64,000 nucleotides of DNA from contig NZ_LIQQ01000121.1 of the NCBI RefSeq assembly GCF_001418565.1, positions 1-64,000 on the forward strand. Direction: 5' to 3'. The notes beneath the pieces were generated by a model, which was not told where the DNA came from, did not search any database, and was given only the letters and a program-made list of their open reading frames with translations. This document shows, piece by piece, positions 41,872 to 50,639 of this stretch. A program made the translations under genes and the position numbers. Positions within the stretch are counted from its first letter, which is position 1, and each line of letters opens with the position of its first letter. The stretch is from Streptomyces graminilatus. GTDB taxonomy: Bacteria; Actinomycetota; Actinomycetes; Streptomycetales; Streptomycetaceae.

Positions 41872-42918
41872 TCAGATGCCGCGGCGCTTCCACGACTCCC
41901 ACCACAGCCACTCCCGCCCGCGTTCGGCCACGGCCGACCACACCAGCGGCTGCAGATACGGCATCGTCCTCGCGCCGATCCGCTGTCTGAGCCGCAGCGC
42001 GCGGTACTCGGACAGCGACTCGTACTCCGGGAGGCACTCCCCGGCGAAGGCCACGAGTTCGTCGACCGGGACGACGTCGGTGCGTCCCCGGTCGTAGGCG
42101 CGGTAGGCGCGGCGCAGTGCGTAGCGGGCGAGGCGGGTGTGCACGGATGTCGCGAGGTGGTCGGCCTGGGGCAGCAGGTCGGCGCACTTGGTGAGCACGG
42201 AGTCGTAGGCGACGAGGCGTTGGCGCAGGTCGTCGAGCTGGCCGCCGAAGTCGGTGGTGGACATGTTGTCGCCGTGGACGCGGTAGAAGGCCTGGTCGGC
42301 CCCGCGTACGTAGCCGACGTCGGCGCGGGCGGCGAGCCGCATCCACATCTCGATGTCGCCGGCGTGCGGGAGTTCGGGGTCGTAGCCGCCGACCTCGCGC
42401 TGGAGGCTGGTGCGGACGACGACCTCGGGCGAGGTGATGCAGCCGGTGCCCTCACGGAACCGGCGGTCCAGCCACCAGTGCCCGGGATAGACGACCGAAC
42501 CGGTGCCCTGGGTACGGGCCTTGGGCAGCGGGCCGCCGTGCTGGAAGCGCAGGGGGCGGCCGTAGGCGAACCCGGCCTCCGGGTGGGCGTCCAGCAGGGC
42601 GGCGGCGCGCACCAGGGCGCCGGGGACCAGTCGGTCGTCGGCGGACAGGAGAGCGACGTAGTCGCCGTCGGCCCACTCCAGGAGGCCCTCGTTGTAGGTG
42701 GCGATGTGGCCCTTGTTGGTCTCGTGGACACGGACCTGGATGCGCGGGTCGGTGGCGGCGAGCTTGAGCGCGGTCTCCGCCGAGTCGTCGGGAGAGGCGT
42801 CGTCGATGATGAGTACCCGGACGTCAACGCCGTCCTGCTCGTCCAGGACGCTGCTCACGCAGTCGGCGAGGAAATGGCCGTACTTGTAGCACGGGATCAC
42901 GACACTGACGGTACTCAT
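41872..42918 (-). CDS. Family 2 glycosyltransferase
   Basis: A 348-residue GT2 protein: VVIPCYKYGHFLADCVSSVL, LIIDDASPDDS, VALLSADDRLVPGAL (DD metal site, about 95) and a C-terminal helical extension of about 120 residues. It follows the large secreted protein gene after a strong terminator hairpin, so it may have its own promoter in the 74-bp gap. Acceptor and donor unknown. Confidence 0.87.
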   Translation of the reverse strand: MSTVSVVIPCYKYGHFLADCVSSVLDEQDGVDVRVLIIDDASPDDSAETALKLAATDPRIQVRVHETNKGHIATYNEGLLEWADGDYVALLSADDRLVPGALVRAAALLDAHPEAGFAYGRPLRFQHGGPLPKARTQGTGSVVYPGHWWLDRRFREGTGCITSPEVVVRTSLQREVGGYDPELPHAGDIEMWMRLAARADVGYVRGADQAFYRVHGDNMSTTDFGGQLDDLRQRLVAYDSVLTKCADLLPQADHLATSVHTRLARYALRRAYRAYDRGRTDVVPVDELVAFAGECLPEYESLSEYRALRLRQRIGARTMPYLQPLVWSAVAERGREWLWWESWKRRGI

Positions 42919-42943
42919 CGTGGGGAAAACCAATCCCCGGCGG

Positions 42944-42971
42944 TGGCCTCCCGCGAGGGTGCGGGAGGCCA
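42944..42971 (-). terminator. Terminator after the large secreted protein gene
   Basis: A perfect 11-bp stem (42944-42954 with 42961-42971) and 6-nt loop lie 22 bp beyond the stop at 42993 and 26 bp before the glycosyltransferase ATG on the same strand. It is the strongest hairpin in the window. Confidence 0.75.
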
Positions 42972-42992
42972 TCGGCGGTGGGTTGCAGTCGG

Positions 42993-45900
42993 TCAGTTCT
43001 TCTTGCGGACGGTCTTGCTGGTCAGGGTCCAGGTCTTGGACAGCACCGTGTGGTGCTGCTTGTCCTTGGCCGTGACCGTGATCGTGAACCGCGTGCCGTC
43101 CGGCAGCGGGGTGGACAGGTGGACGGACACCTTGTGGGTGGCCTGGTTGTAGAAGAGGTAGGCCTTGGCCTTGAGCTTCTTGGCGGCCTCGGCCTTCGCG
43201 CCCGGCAGGACGGTCAGCGTCGCGTTGACCGTCGACAGCTTGGCCGTGCCGGGCACCGACGTGACCAGTGCGTGCGCCGCGTCGGCGGTGTGCGCCGGCG
43301 AGGAGGTGGTCACCTCGGTGGACGAGCCCGACGTCAGTGACGCGGACGGGTCGTCGGCGGTGAAGACCGGGCCGACCCAGTAGTTCGCGGATCCGTAGGA
43401 GCCGTTGGGGAAGGCCACGCCGCTGCCGTACCGGTACAGCCCGTTGTGGGCCGTGCTGATGTCGGCGGGCGCGGTCAGCGGATAGGAGTTGTGGGCCGAC
43501 GCGAAGTAGCCGCCGTCCACCGCGTAGTTGCCGACTGGCGCGTGGTAGGAGACGACGTACGCCGTGTCGGCGGTGATCGCCACCGGCGTCGCGAAGGTCA
43601 TCGTCTGCCAGCCCGAGGGGGACTCGGCGGTGAAGGTGCCGGAGGCGAGGAGCGTGCCGTCGGCGGACCAGAGGCTGCCGGTGTGGGTGCCCGTGTTGGT
43701 GGCGCCCTTGTAGAAGGTGACGCCGGTGACCCAGCCGCTCGCCGAGGACTGGAACCTGGTGCCCAGTTCGAGGGAGTTGGGGTCGTCGGTGACGGCTGCC
43801 CTGGCCGGCACGGCGGCGGAACTCCACAGCGTGCAGGGGCAGGTGGCCGCGGGCGGGGTGGAGCTGGTGGTGAACGACCACGTCACGGGCGCCGACATGG
43901 CGTTGCCCCAGAGGTCCTCGGCCTGGACGGACGCGGTGTACGTGGTGTGCAGGTCCAGTTCCGTCGACGGTGTGAAGGTCGCCTTGTTCGACGCGGGGAG
44001 CGTCTTGGTGCCCGGCACGGTGTTGCCGCTCGGGTCCTTCAAGGTGAACGTCAGCGTGTCGGCGTCGATGGCGTGGTCGAAGACGGCGGACACCGGTGCC
44101 GTGATCGACGCGCCGGTGGCCCCCGACGTCGGGGACTTCGAGGTGACGACGGGCGGGGTCGTGCTCGCCGTCGAGGTGTCGAGCACCACGTCGACCCAGT
44201 AGTTGCTGCCCGAGGACGCCGAGGACGGGAAGGCGCTGGTCGAGCTGTAGCGGTAGACGCCGTTGCCGCCGTCGGTACCGGACTTGAGCGCGGTGAGCGG
44301 AGCCAGGCCGGCCGCGCTGTTCGAGAAGTAGCCGCCGTCGTAGGAGTATCCGCCGTTGGGCGCGAAGTACGAGGCGACGTAAGTGGTGTTGGCCTTGACG
44401 GTGACCGGGGTGGCGAAGTTCAGCTGCTGCCAGCCGGAGGCCGTCTCGTTGGTGAAGGTGCCGGTGGCCAGGCGGGTGCCGGAGGCGCTCCACAGGCTGC
44501 CGGTGTGGGTGCCGGTGTTGGCGGGCGACTTGTAGAAGCGCACGCCGGTGATCGAACCGGCCACCGTGGTACGGACCTTGACGCCGAGCTCCAGCGGACC
44601 GCCGTCACCCCCGTTGATGGTGCCGGGCACGGTGGTGGCGGGCCAGATGGTGCACGGGCAGGCCTGCGGGCCGACGGTCACCGGGACCGTGGTGACGGCG
44701 CCGATGTTGACGCTGTCGTCCACCGCGCGGACCTTGACGGTCGCCGCGCCCGGTGCCGAAGGTGTCCAGCTGTAGGTCCAGGACGTCAGACCGGTGGCCG
44801 CGTTCCAGGTCGTTCCGCCGTCGGTGGACACCTCCACGCGGGCCACCACGCCTCCGGAGTCACTGGCGGTGCCGGAGATGGTGACCGGCTTCAGGGCCGG
44901 GACGGTGACGCCGGAGGCCGGACCGGTCACGGTGACGGCCGGGCCGGTGGTGTCGGTGGTGGCCGTGGCGACGCTGAGGTTGCTCTGCCGGGTCAGCGGC
45001 TGGACGCCCATGTCGGCGAGGACGTTCACCGTCGCCTGCTGCATCCGGGCGTCCTCGGTGACGACCACGTCGTCGGGGTTGTACACCGGGAGGTTGGTGA
45101 GCCCCCACGACCACTGCACGGTCCCCGACCCGAACACCAGGGCGCCGGAGTCCTGGTCACGGAACTCGACGAGATTGTGCGTCGCCGTGCCGTTGCCGTA
45201 CATGTTGCCCCAGTCGAGGCGGTACTTGCCGTCGTCGATGTCCACGGTCGTGGACGACACGTCGATCGCCCCGGCGGGCCTGGTGCTGTTGGTGAGGTCG
45301 CTGTCCCACTCGTAGCCGAGGGTGCCGGTGGGGAAGGTGGCGGTCTGGCTCGGCGTGAGGTTCGCGATGGAGGTGTTGCGCCAGATCCGGTTCTGGCCGT
45401 ACGAGCCGGGGACCGTGATCGCGTCGGAGCGGTAGCCGTTCACCGTGAACATGGAGCCGGTGAGGATGTTCGGCGGCTGGTAGGCCTGGCCGTACTGGGT
45501 GCTCGTCGGGTCCATCCAGGTGCCGGTCCAGGTGCCGCTGGGGTCGGCGATGCCGTTGCCCTGCGACATCTTGGTCATCTTGTAGCAGACCAGGGTCCGG
45601 TTCGCGGTGTTCGTGAAGTCGTTGCTCGGGGCGAGCCGGGTCTTCCAGAAGACCTCGTTGCCGCTGAAGAAGGCCTGCCGTACGCCTGCCTTCCGGGCCG
45701 CCAGGACGTTGGAGTACTGGCTCTGCGTCCAGTACTCGTCGTGGCCCGAGGACATGTACACCTTGTGGTTCGGCAGCAGGGTGTTGCCGTTGGTCGACAC
45801 GTCCACGCCCGACAGATAGCTGACGTCGTAGCCGTTGCGCTCCAGCCAGGACAGCATCATGAACTCGGAGCCGTAGATGCCGTTGTCGCCGCCGATGTCC

Positions 45901-46592
45901 AGCGGCCGGTTGTAACTGACCTCGTAGGCGCGGCCGTCCGGCGCGGGGCCCCCGCCGCCGTACAGGTCCTGGCCGCCGTAGTCGTTGTATGCCTGCCAGG
46001 TCTCGTCACTGGTCTGCACGACGATGTCGGAGGTGCTGGAGTCCTTGCGGACGACGAACGGGTACGGCATCAGGCCGTCGCCGTCGGTCTGCGTCAGGTT
46101 CGCGATGTACAGGCCGGACACGGCGTCGCTGGGGACGGTCCAGTTCACGGTCACGGGCCAGTTGCCGCAGTCGACCAGGCCGGTGCTGCTCTTGGTGATG
46201 CAACTGGCCGGGTTGGACCAGTAGTTGCCCGGATAGGTCACCGCCGCCTGGGCGGGGGTCGAGATCAGACGCGCGCCGTCACCGCCGTACCAGCCAAGCC
46301 GGTAGATCTCCACGTGGTAGGAGACCTTCGACTGGATCTTGAACTGGACGGTCTCACCGGCCTGGACGCTCTGCTTGGTGGTGAAGCCCTTGATGCCGCC
46401 GTAGGCGTTGGGCGCGTACCAGTCGGACATGGGGGTGCCCGGCTTGGAGTTCTCGCACACGACCGGGTTCGAGCCCGCTCCGCAGGGATCGGAGTCCGCC
46501 GAGGCGGGCAGGGCCTGCGGAAGCACCGCCCATATCAACGCTGCTACGACGGCGAGGCGCCCGCCCCGGATCCGTCTTCTCCATCTGTTCAT
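42993..46592 (-). CDS. Large secreted DMFase-like/DUF4082 repeat protein
   Basis: A 1199-residue exported protein with a Sec signal (basic start, hydrophobic core, ASADS near 33). Residues about 50-560 resemble the large subunit of N,N-dimethylformamidase (YAPNAYGGIKGFTTKQSVQAGE, VVQTSDETWQAYNDYGG, SSGHDEYWT). Then follow an Ig-like domain (about 570-650), a DUF4082 module (about 655-800; GVRFYKSPANTGTHTGSLW), a Big_5 Ig-like domain (about 810-905) and a second DUF4082 (about 915-1060; GVTFYKGATNTGTHTGSLW). The two DUF4082 copies are clear internal repeats. Probably a surface or matrix protein that binds or modifies polysaccharide; amidase activity is unproven. Confidence 0.82.
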   Translation of the reverse strand: MNRWRRRIRGGRLAVVAALIWAVLPQALPASADSDPCGAGSNPVVCENSKPGTPMSDWYAPNAYGGIKGFTTKQSVQAGETVQFKIQSKVSYHVEIYRLGWYGGDGARLISTPAQAAVTYPGNYWSNPASCITKSSTGLVDCGNWPVTVNWTVPSDAVSGLYIANLTQTDGDGLMPYPFVVRKDSSTSDIVVQTSDETWQAYNDYGGQDLYGGGGPAPDGRAYEVSYNRPLDIGGDNGIYGSEFMMLSWLERNGYDVSYLSGVDVSTNGNTLLPNHKVYMSSGHDEYWTQSQYSNVLAARKAGVRQAFFSGNEVFWKTRLAPSNDFTNTANRTLVCYKMTKMSQGNGIADPSGTWTGTWMDPTSTQYGQAYQPPNILTGSMFTVNGYRSDAITVPGSYGQNRIWRNTSIANLTPSQTATFPTGTLGYEWDSDLTNSTRPAGAIDVSSTTVDIDDGKYRLDWGNMYGNGTATHNLVEFRDQDSGALVFGSGTVQWSWGLTNLPVYNPDDVVVTEDARMQQATVNVLADMGVQPLTRQSNLSVATATTDTTGPAVTVTGPASGVTVPALKPVTISGTASDSGGVVARVEVSTDGGTTWNAATGLTSWTYSWTPSAPGAATVKVRAVDDSVNIGAVTTVPVTVGPQACPCTIWPATTVPGTINGGDGGPLELGVKVRTTVAGSITGVRFYKSPANTGTHTGSLWSASGTRLATGTFTNETASGWQQLNFATPVTVKANTTYVASYFAPNGGYSYDGGYFSNSAAGLAPLTALKSGTDGGNGVYRYSSTSAFPSSASSGSNYWVDVVLDTSTASTTPPVVTSKSPTSGATGASITAPVSAVFDHAIDADTLTFTLKDPSGNTVPGTKTLPASNKATFTPSTELDLHTTYTASVQAEDLWGNAMSAPVTWSFTTSSTPPAATCPCTLWSSAAVPARAAVTDDPNSLELGTRFQSSASGWVTGVTFYKGATNTGTHTGSLWSADGTLLASGTFTAESPSGWQTMTFATPVAITADTAYVVSYHAPVGNYAVDGGYFASAHNSYPLTAPADISTAHNGLYRYGSGVAFPNGSYGSANYWVGPVFTADDPSASLTSGSSTEVTTSSPAHTADAAHALVTSVPGTAKLSTVNATLTVLPGAKAEAAKKLKAKAYLFYNQATHKVSVHLSTPLPDGTRFTITVTAKDKQHHTVLSKTWTLTSKTVRKKN

Positions 46593-46672
46593 GTGTACCT
46601 CTCAGCGGTGCTGTGCACTGTGCGGGGTCCGACCCTTGGCGTCGGGGTGGAGCAAATGACTGTGGGGGCCGA

Positions 46673-47791
46673 TCAGCTCTGGAGCGCCCTGGCGAGCGTG
46701 TCCACGACGCGCTGCTGCTGATCGGGGCTTATCTGGGGGAAGAGCGGCAGGGACAGGATCCGGTCCGCCGCCTTCTCCGCGTGGGGGAAGTCGCCACGGG
46801 CGTGGCCGAGATGCCGGAACGCCTCGGTGAGATGGACGGGGGCGGGATAGTGCACCCCGGCGCCGATGCCCTCCGCGTTGAGCTTGCCGACGATGTCGTC
46901 ACGGTCCGCGCCCGCGATCCGGACGACGTAGAGGTGCCATACGTGGACGTTGCCGGTGTCCGTCGCCGGGAGTACGACGCGTCCGGTGGCGGCCAGGTCG
47001 GCGAGCAGGGTGTCGTAGCGGGCCGCCGCCGCCCGCCGGGCCGCGTTGCCGTCGGCCAGCCTGGCCAGCTTCGCCCGCAGGACTACGGCCTGGAGCCCGT
47101 CAAGGCGGCTGTTGAACCCGGCCACGTCGTGGCGGTACTTGGCGACGCCGCCGTGGTTCGCGGTCGCGCGGACCAGGCTCGCCAGGTCCTCGTCGTCGGT
47201 GAGGACCGCGCCCGCGTCGCCGTAGGCGCCCAGGTTCTTGCCCGGGTAGAAGCTGGTCGCCGCGATCTGGCCGCTGCCCGGCGACCGGCCGTCACGGGTG
47301 GCGCCCTGGCACTGGGCGGCGTCCTCGACGATCCGTACGTGGCCGGGCAGTTGACCGGCCAGCCCGGTCACCTCCGCCATCTGCCCGTACAGGTGCACCG
47401 GCACGACCGCGCGGGTGGCCGGGCCGACCGCGTCCAGGGCTGCCTGCGGGTCGAGGAGACAGGTGTCGGGGAGGCAGTCCGCCAGTACGGGCCGGGCGCC
47501 GATCCGGGCGACCGCGCCCGCGGTGGCGATGAAGGTGTTGGCGGGTATGACGACCTCGTCGCCGGGCCCGACTCCGCGTGCGCGCAGGGCGAGTTCGACC
47601 GCGTCGGTGCCGTTGGCGACGCCGACGCAGTGCGCGACATCGCCGAAATCGGCGTACTCGCGCTCGAAGGCCCCCACCTCGTCGCCGCCGATGAACGCCG
47701 TGTTGGCCAGGACCCGTTCGAATCCGGCCCGTACCTCGTCGGCGACCTCGCGGTGGGCCGCCTTCAGGTCGACAAGCGGAATGTGGTTCAT
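46673..47791 (-). CDS. DegT/DnrJ/EryC1 sugar aminotransferase (WbpE-like)
   Basis: A 372-residue PLP-dependent nucleotide-sugar aminotransferase: IPLVDLKAAHREV, VGVANGTDAVELAL, VIPANTFIAT, VEDAAQ, and SFYPGKNLGAYGDAGAV with the PLP Lys (about 185). This layout matches 3-amino-forming enzymes such as WbpE and FdtB. ATG overlaps the upstream acetyltransferase gene. Proposed substrate: UDP-3-keto-GlcNAcA, completing the ManNAc3NAcA route. Confidence 0.87.
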   Translation of the reverse strand: MNHIPLVDLKAAHREVADEVRAGFERVLANTAFIGGDEVGAFEREYADFGDVAHCVGVANGTDAVELALRARGVGPGDEVVIPANTFIATAGAVARIGARPVLADCLPDTCLLDPQAALDAVGPATRAVVPVHLYGQMAEVTGLAGQLPGHVRIVEDAAQCQGATRDGRSPGSGQIAATSFYPGKNLGAYGDAGAVLTDDEDLASLVRATANHGGVAKYRHDVAGFNSRLDGLQAVVLRAKLARLADGNAARRAAAARYDTLLADLAATGRVVLPATDTGNVHVWHLYVVRIAGADRDDIVGKLNAEGIGAGVHYPAPVHLTEAFRHLGHARGDFPHAEKAADRILSLPLFPQISPDQQQRVVDTLARALQS

Positions 47792-48480
47792 CTCAGCGGT
47801 CCCCCCACTGTTGTCGCTGTCGCGAGTTCGTCGAGCGCGGGCACCGCCGCCGCGCGCAGCCGCCGGGCCGGGCTCCCCACCCAGACCTCGCCCGGTGGCA
47901 CGTCACCGAGCACGGCGCTGCCCATCCCGATCAGCGACCAGGCACCGACCACCGTGCCCTCCCTGACCAGCGCCCCGGAGCCCACATAGGCGCCCTGTTC
48001 GAGCCGCGCTCCCCCGCCCAGCCGGACGCCGGAGGCGATCGTGGCGAAGTCCTCCACCACGTCGTCATGGGTGAGTACGGTCTGCGGCATGACGGCGACA
48101 TGGGCGCCCACCCGCACGGCGGCGGTCAGGACACAGTGTGCGAGCAGCACCGAACCCGGGCCGACCACCGAGGTCGCCGACACCGACGCCGTCGGGTGGA
48201 TCACGGCGGCGTAGCGGTCGGTCGGCAGACCGAACCGGCGCACCAGGCGGGCGCGGGCAGCGTAGTCCCGGGGGTTGCCGACACAGATGACCACCCGCGC
48301 CTCGGGCAGGTCATGGACCAGGTCGCAGCCGCCGAGTACGGGGACGCCGTCCACCTCGGTGCCGTGCAACTCCGCGTTGTCGTCGAGGTGTCCGAGCAGC
48401 TCGATGTCACCCGCGTCCCGTACGGCCTGTGCGGTCTCCCGGGCGAACCCGCCCGCGCCGATGATCAGGAGTCCGCTCAT
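47788..48480 (-). CDS. PglD/NeuD-like sugar O/N-acetyltransferase
   Basis: A 230-residue protein with an N-terminal Rossmann-like UDP-sugar site (LLIIGAGGFARETAQAV) and a C-terminal left-handed beta-helix, as in PglD. The catalytic His is in MPQTVLTHDD (about 137). PglD acetylates UDP-4-amino sugars made by a PglE-type aminotransferase, and such a gene lies immediately upstream with an ATGA overlap, so the pair probably makes a 4-acetamido sugar. Confidence 0.85.
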   Translation of the reverse strand: MSGLLIIGAGGFARETAQAVRDAGDIELLGHLDDNAELHGTEVDGVPVLGGCDLVHDLPEARVVICVGNPRDYAARARLVRRFGLPTDRYAAVIHPTASVSATSVVGPGSVLLAHCVLTAAVRVGAHVAVMPQTVLTHDDVVEDFATIASGVRLGGGARLEQGAYVGSGALVREGTVVGAWSLIGMGSAVLGDVPPGEVWVGSPARRLRAAAVPALDELATATTVGGPLR

Positions 48481-49616
48481 CCTCGGGCCTGTTCGCGCAG
48501 CGCCGCCACCACGCGGTCCTGCTGGGCCTCGGTGAGGGTGTGGAACAGCGGCAGGATGAGCGAGTCGCGGCTGATCCGCTCGGTGACCGGCAGCGGCGCG
48601 CTCGGGTGACCCTCGTAGGCGGGTTCGAGGTGCGAGGCCATGATTCCGCGCCGGGCGGAGACGCCGGCCTCGGCGAGCGCGGCGAGCAGGTCGTCCCGGC
48701 CGACGGGGAAGTCCTCGGCCAGCAGCACCCAGTAGGACTGGAAGTTGCTCTGCCCGTGCCCGGGGTCGCGTACGGGGGTGAGTCCGGGGACGTCCCGCAG
48801 CAACGCGTCGTAACGGGCGGCCAGTTCACGGCGGCGGGCGATCATCGCGTCGAGTTTGCCGAGCTGGACCAGGCCGATCGCGGCCTGGACGTCCGTCATC
48901 CGGTAGTTGTAGCCGACCTCCAGATAGCTCTCCAGGACCGGCTTGCTGCTCGAATGGCGTTCCGCCGCCGAGGCGTTCATGCCGTGCTCGCGCAACCGGC
49001 GCAGCCGTGCCGCCCATTCGGCGTCGTCGGTGGTGATCATGCCGCCCTCGCCGGTGGTGACGAGCTTGCGGGGGTGGAAGGACCAGGCGGCGATCAGCGC
49101 GCCCTGTCCGACGGGCTTGCCGCCGACGGTCGAGCCGATGGCGCAGGCCGCGTCCTCGACGAGGGGCAGGTCCCAGTCGGCGCAGGCGGCGCGCAGACCG
49201 TGCACGTCGGCCGGTACGCCACCCTGGTGGACGGCGAGGACGGCCTTGGTGCGAGGGGTGCGGACCGCGTCGACGGTGGCCGTGGTCAGGTTGCCGGTGG
49301 CGGGGTCGACGTCGGCGAACACGGGTTCGGCGCCGACGTACCGTACGGCGTTTGCGGTCGCGATGAACGACAGCGAGGGCACGATGACCTCGTCACCGGG
49401 GCCGAGTCCGAGCGCGACGAGCGCCAGGTGCAGGGCGGTGGTGCAGGAGCTGACGGCGATGCCGTGCTCGGCGCCCACGCGCTCGGCGAAGGCCTTCTCG
49501 AAGGCGGCGACCCGGGGGCCCTGGGCGACCCACCCGGACAGCACGGCGTCGGAGGCGGCCTTGGCCTCCTCCTCGCCGAGCCAGGGGATCATCACCGGGA
49601 TGCGGTCGGTGCTCAC
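48477..49616 (-). CDS. DegT family sugar aminotransferase (PglE-like)
   Basis: A 379-residue PLP enzyme: IPWLGEEEAKAASDAVLSGW, VSSCTTALHLAL, VPSLSFIATANAV, VEDAACAIG and SFHPRKLVTTGEGG with the PLP Lys (about 180). The IPxxGEEE/SGWVAQGP opening is typical of 4-aminotransferases such as PglE and PseC. GTG 49616 overlaps the epimerase stop. With the downstream PglD-like gene this suggests a UDP-4-amino-4,6-dideoxy sugar; no certain 4,6-dehydratase was found in the window. Confidence 0.87.
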   Translation of the reverse strand: MSTDRIPVMIPWLGEEEAKAASDAVLSGWVAQGPRVAAFEKAFAERVGAEHGIAVSSCTTALHLALVALGLGPGDEVIVPSLSFIATANAVRYVGAEPVFADVDPATGNLTTATVDAVRTPRTKAVLAVHQGGVPADVHGLRAACADWDLPLVEDAACAIGSTVGGKPVGQGALIAAWSFHPRKLVTTGEGGMITTDDAEWAARLRRLREHGMNASAAERHSSSKPVLESYLEVGYNYRMTDVQAAIGLVQLGKLDAMIARRRELAARYDALLRDVPGLTPVRDPGHGQSNFQSYWVLLAEDFPVGRDDLLAALAEAGVSARRGIMASHLEPAYEGHPSAPLPVTERISRDSLILPLFHTLTEAQQDRVVAALREQARG

Positions 49617-50608
49617 TTGGCCGCCTCCGCGGTGGTGGCGTCGGCGGCGCGCTCGGCACGCCACCAGTCCACCAGGTCCTTGAGCCCCGTACGCATGTCG
49701 ATCCGGGCGGTGAAGCCGAGCCGGTCGGCGGCCTGGCTGGTGTCGGCGAGCCGTCGTTCCACGCCGTTCACCGCGCGGGCGGGCCCGTGCTCCGGTTCCA
49801 GGCCCGACGCGCCCATGGCCTCCAGCAGACCGTCGGCGAGTTCACGCAGCGAGGTCTCGGTGCCGCTGGCGATGTTGAACACCTCGTCGGTGGCGTCCGA
49901 TTCGGCGGCCAGCACATTGGCTCTGGCGATGTCCCGGACGTCGACGAAGTCCATGGTCTGGGTGCCGTCGCCGAGGATCAGCGGGGGTTCGCCCGCCTCG
50001 ATGCGCTCCATCCAGCGGATGAGCACCTCGGTGTAGAGGCCGTGGATGTCCATCCGGGGGCCGTAGACGTTGAAGTAGCGCAGCGCCACGTAGTCCAGGC
50101 CGTACATGGCGTGGAAGCTGCGCAGCATGCCCTCGTTGAAGGCCTTCGCCGCGCCGTAGAAGGTGTCGTTGTTGTACGGGTGGTGGCGCTCGGTCGTCGG
50201 GAAGGTCTCGGCCATGCCGTAGACGGAGGCCGAGGACGAGGCGATCACCTTGGCCACACCGGCCTCGGCCGCCGCCTCCAGGACGTTGAAGGTGCCGTCG
50301 ACCATGACCTCGTTGGCCAGGCGGGGTTCCTGCGCGCACTGGGTGATGCGTATCGCGGCGAGGTGGAACACCAGGTCGGCGCCCTCGGTGACCTTCCGTA
50401 CGGTGGCGGCGTCCCGGATGTCGCCCTCGACGATCTCCACGGCGCCGCTGGGCATGGCCTTGGCCAGGTTGGCCCGCCGGCCGCGCACGAAGTTGTCCAG
50501 CACCACGATCTCGCGGGCGCCGCCCTCGGCCAGCAGGTCGACGAGGTTGGAGCCGATGGTGCCCGCTCCCCCGGTGACCAGGATCTTCTTACCTCGTACG
50601 CTGCTCAA
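49613..50608 (-). CDS. NAD-dependent sugar epimerase/dehydratase
   Basis: A 331-residue extended SDR: KKILVTGGAGTIGSN NAD site (about 7-20), SSSASVYG, YGAAK as YxxxK (about 148), and RYFNVYGPRM. It resembles UDP-hexose 4-epimerases (WbpP-like) more than 4,6-dehydratases, but the distinction is uncertain. I place the start at TTG 50608: GAGAGGG lies 8 bp upstream and the Rossmann motif follows directly. It may supply the keto or epimerised sugar used by the aminotransferase downstream. Confidence 0.83.
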   Translation of the reverse strand: MSSVRGKKILVTGGAGTIGSNLVDLLAEGGAREIVVLDNFVRGRRANLAKAMPSGAVEIVEGDIRDAATVRKVTEGADLVFHLAAIRITQCAQEPRLANEVMVDGTFNVLEAAAEAGVAKVIASSSASVYGMAETFPTTERHHPYNNDTFYGAAKAFNEGMLRSFHAMYGLDYVALRYFNVYGPRMDIHGLYTEVLIRWMERIEAGEPPLILGDGTQTMDFVDVRDIARANVLAAESDATDEVFNIASGTETSLRELADGLLEAMGASGLEPEHGPARAVNGVERRLADTSQAADRLGFTARIDMRTGLKDLVDWWRAERAADATTAEAAK

Positions 50609-50639
50609 CTGCCATGCCCTCTCAGTGAATTTGGGAACG

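Noticed and set aside
43446-46721. Long open frame on the + strand opposite the DMFase-like gene
   Set aside because: Shadow of a well-supported gene with signal peptide and repeated DUF4082 modules; the shadow is low complexity without a recognisable domain.
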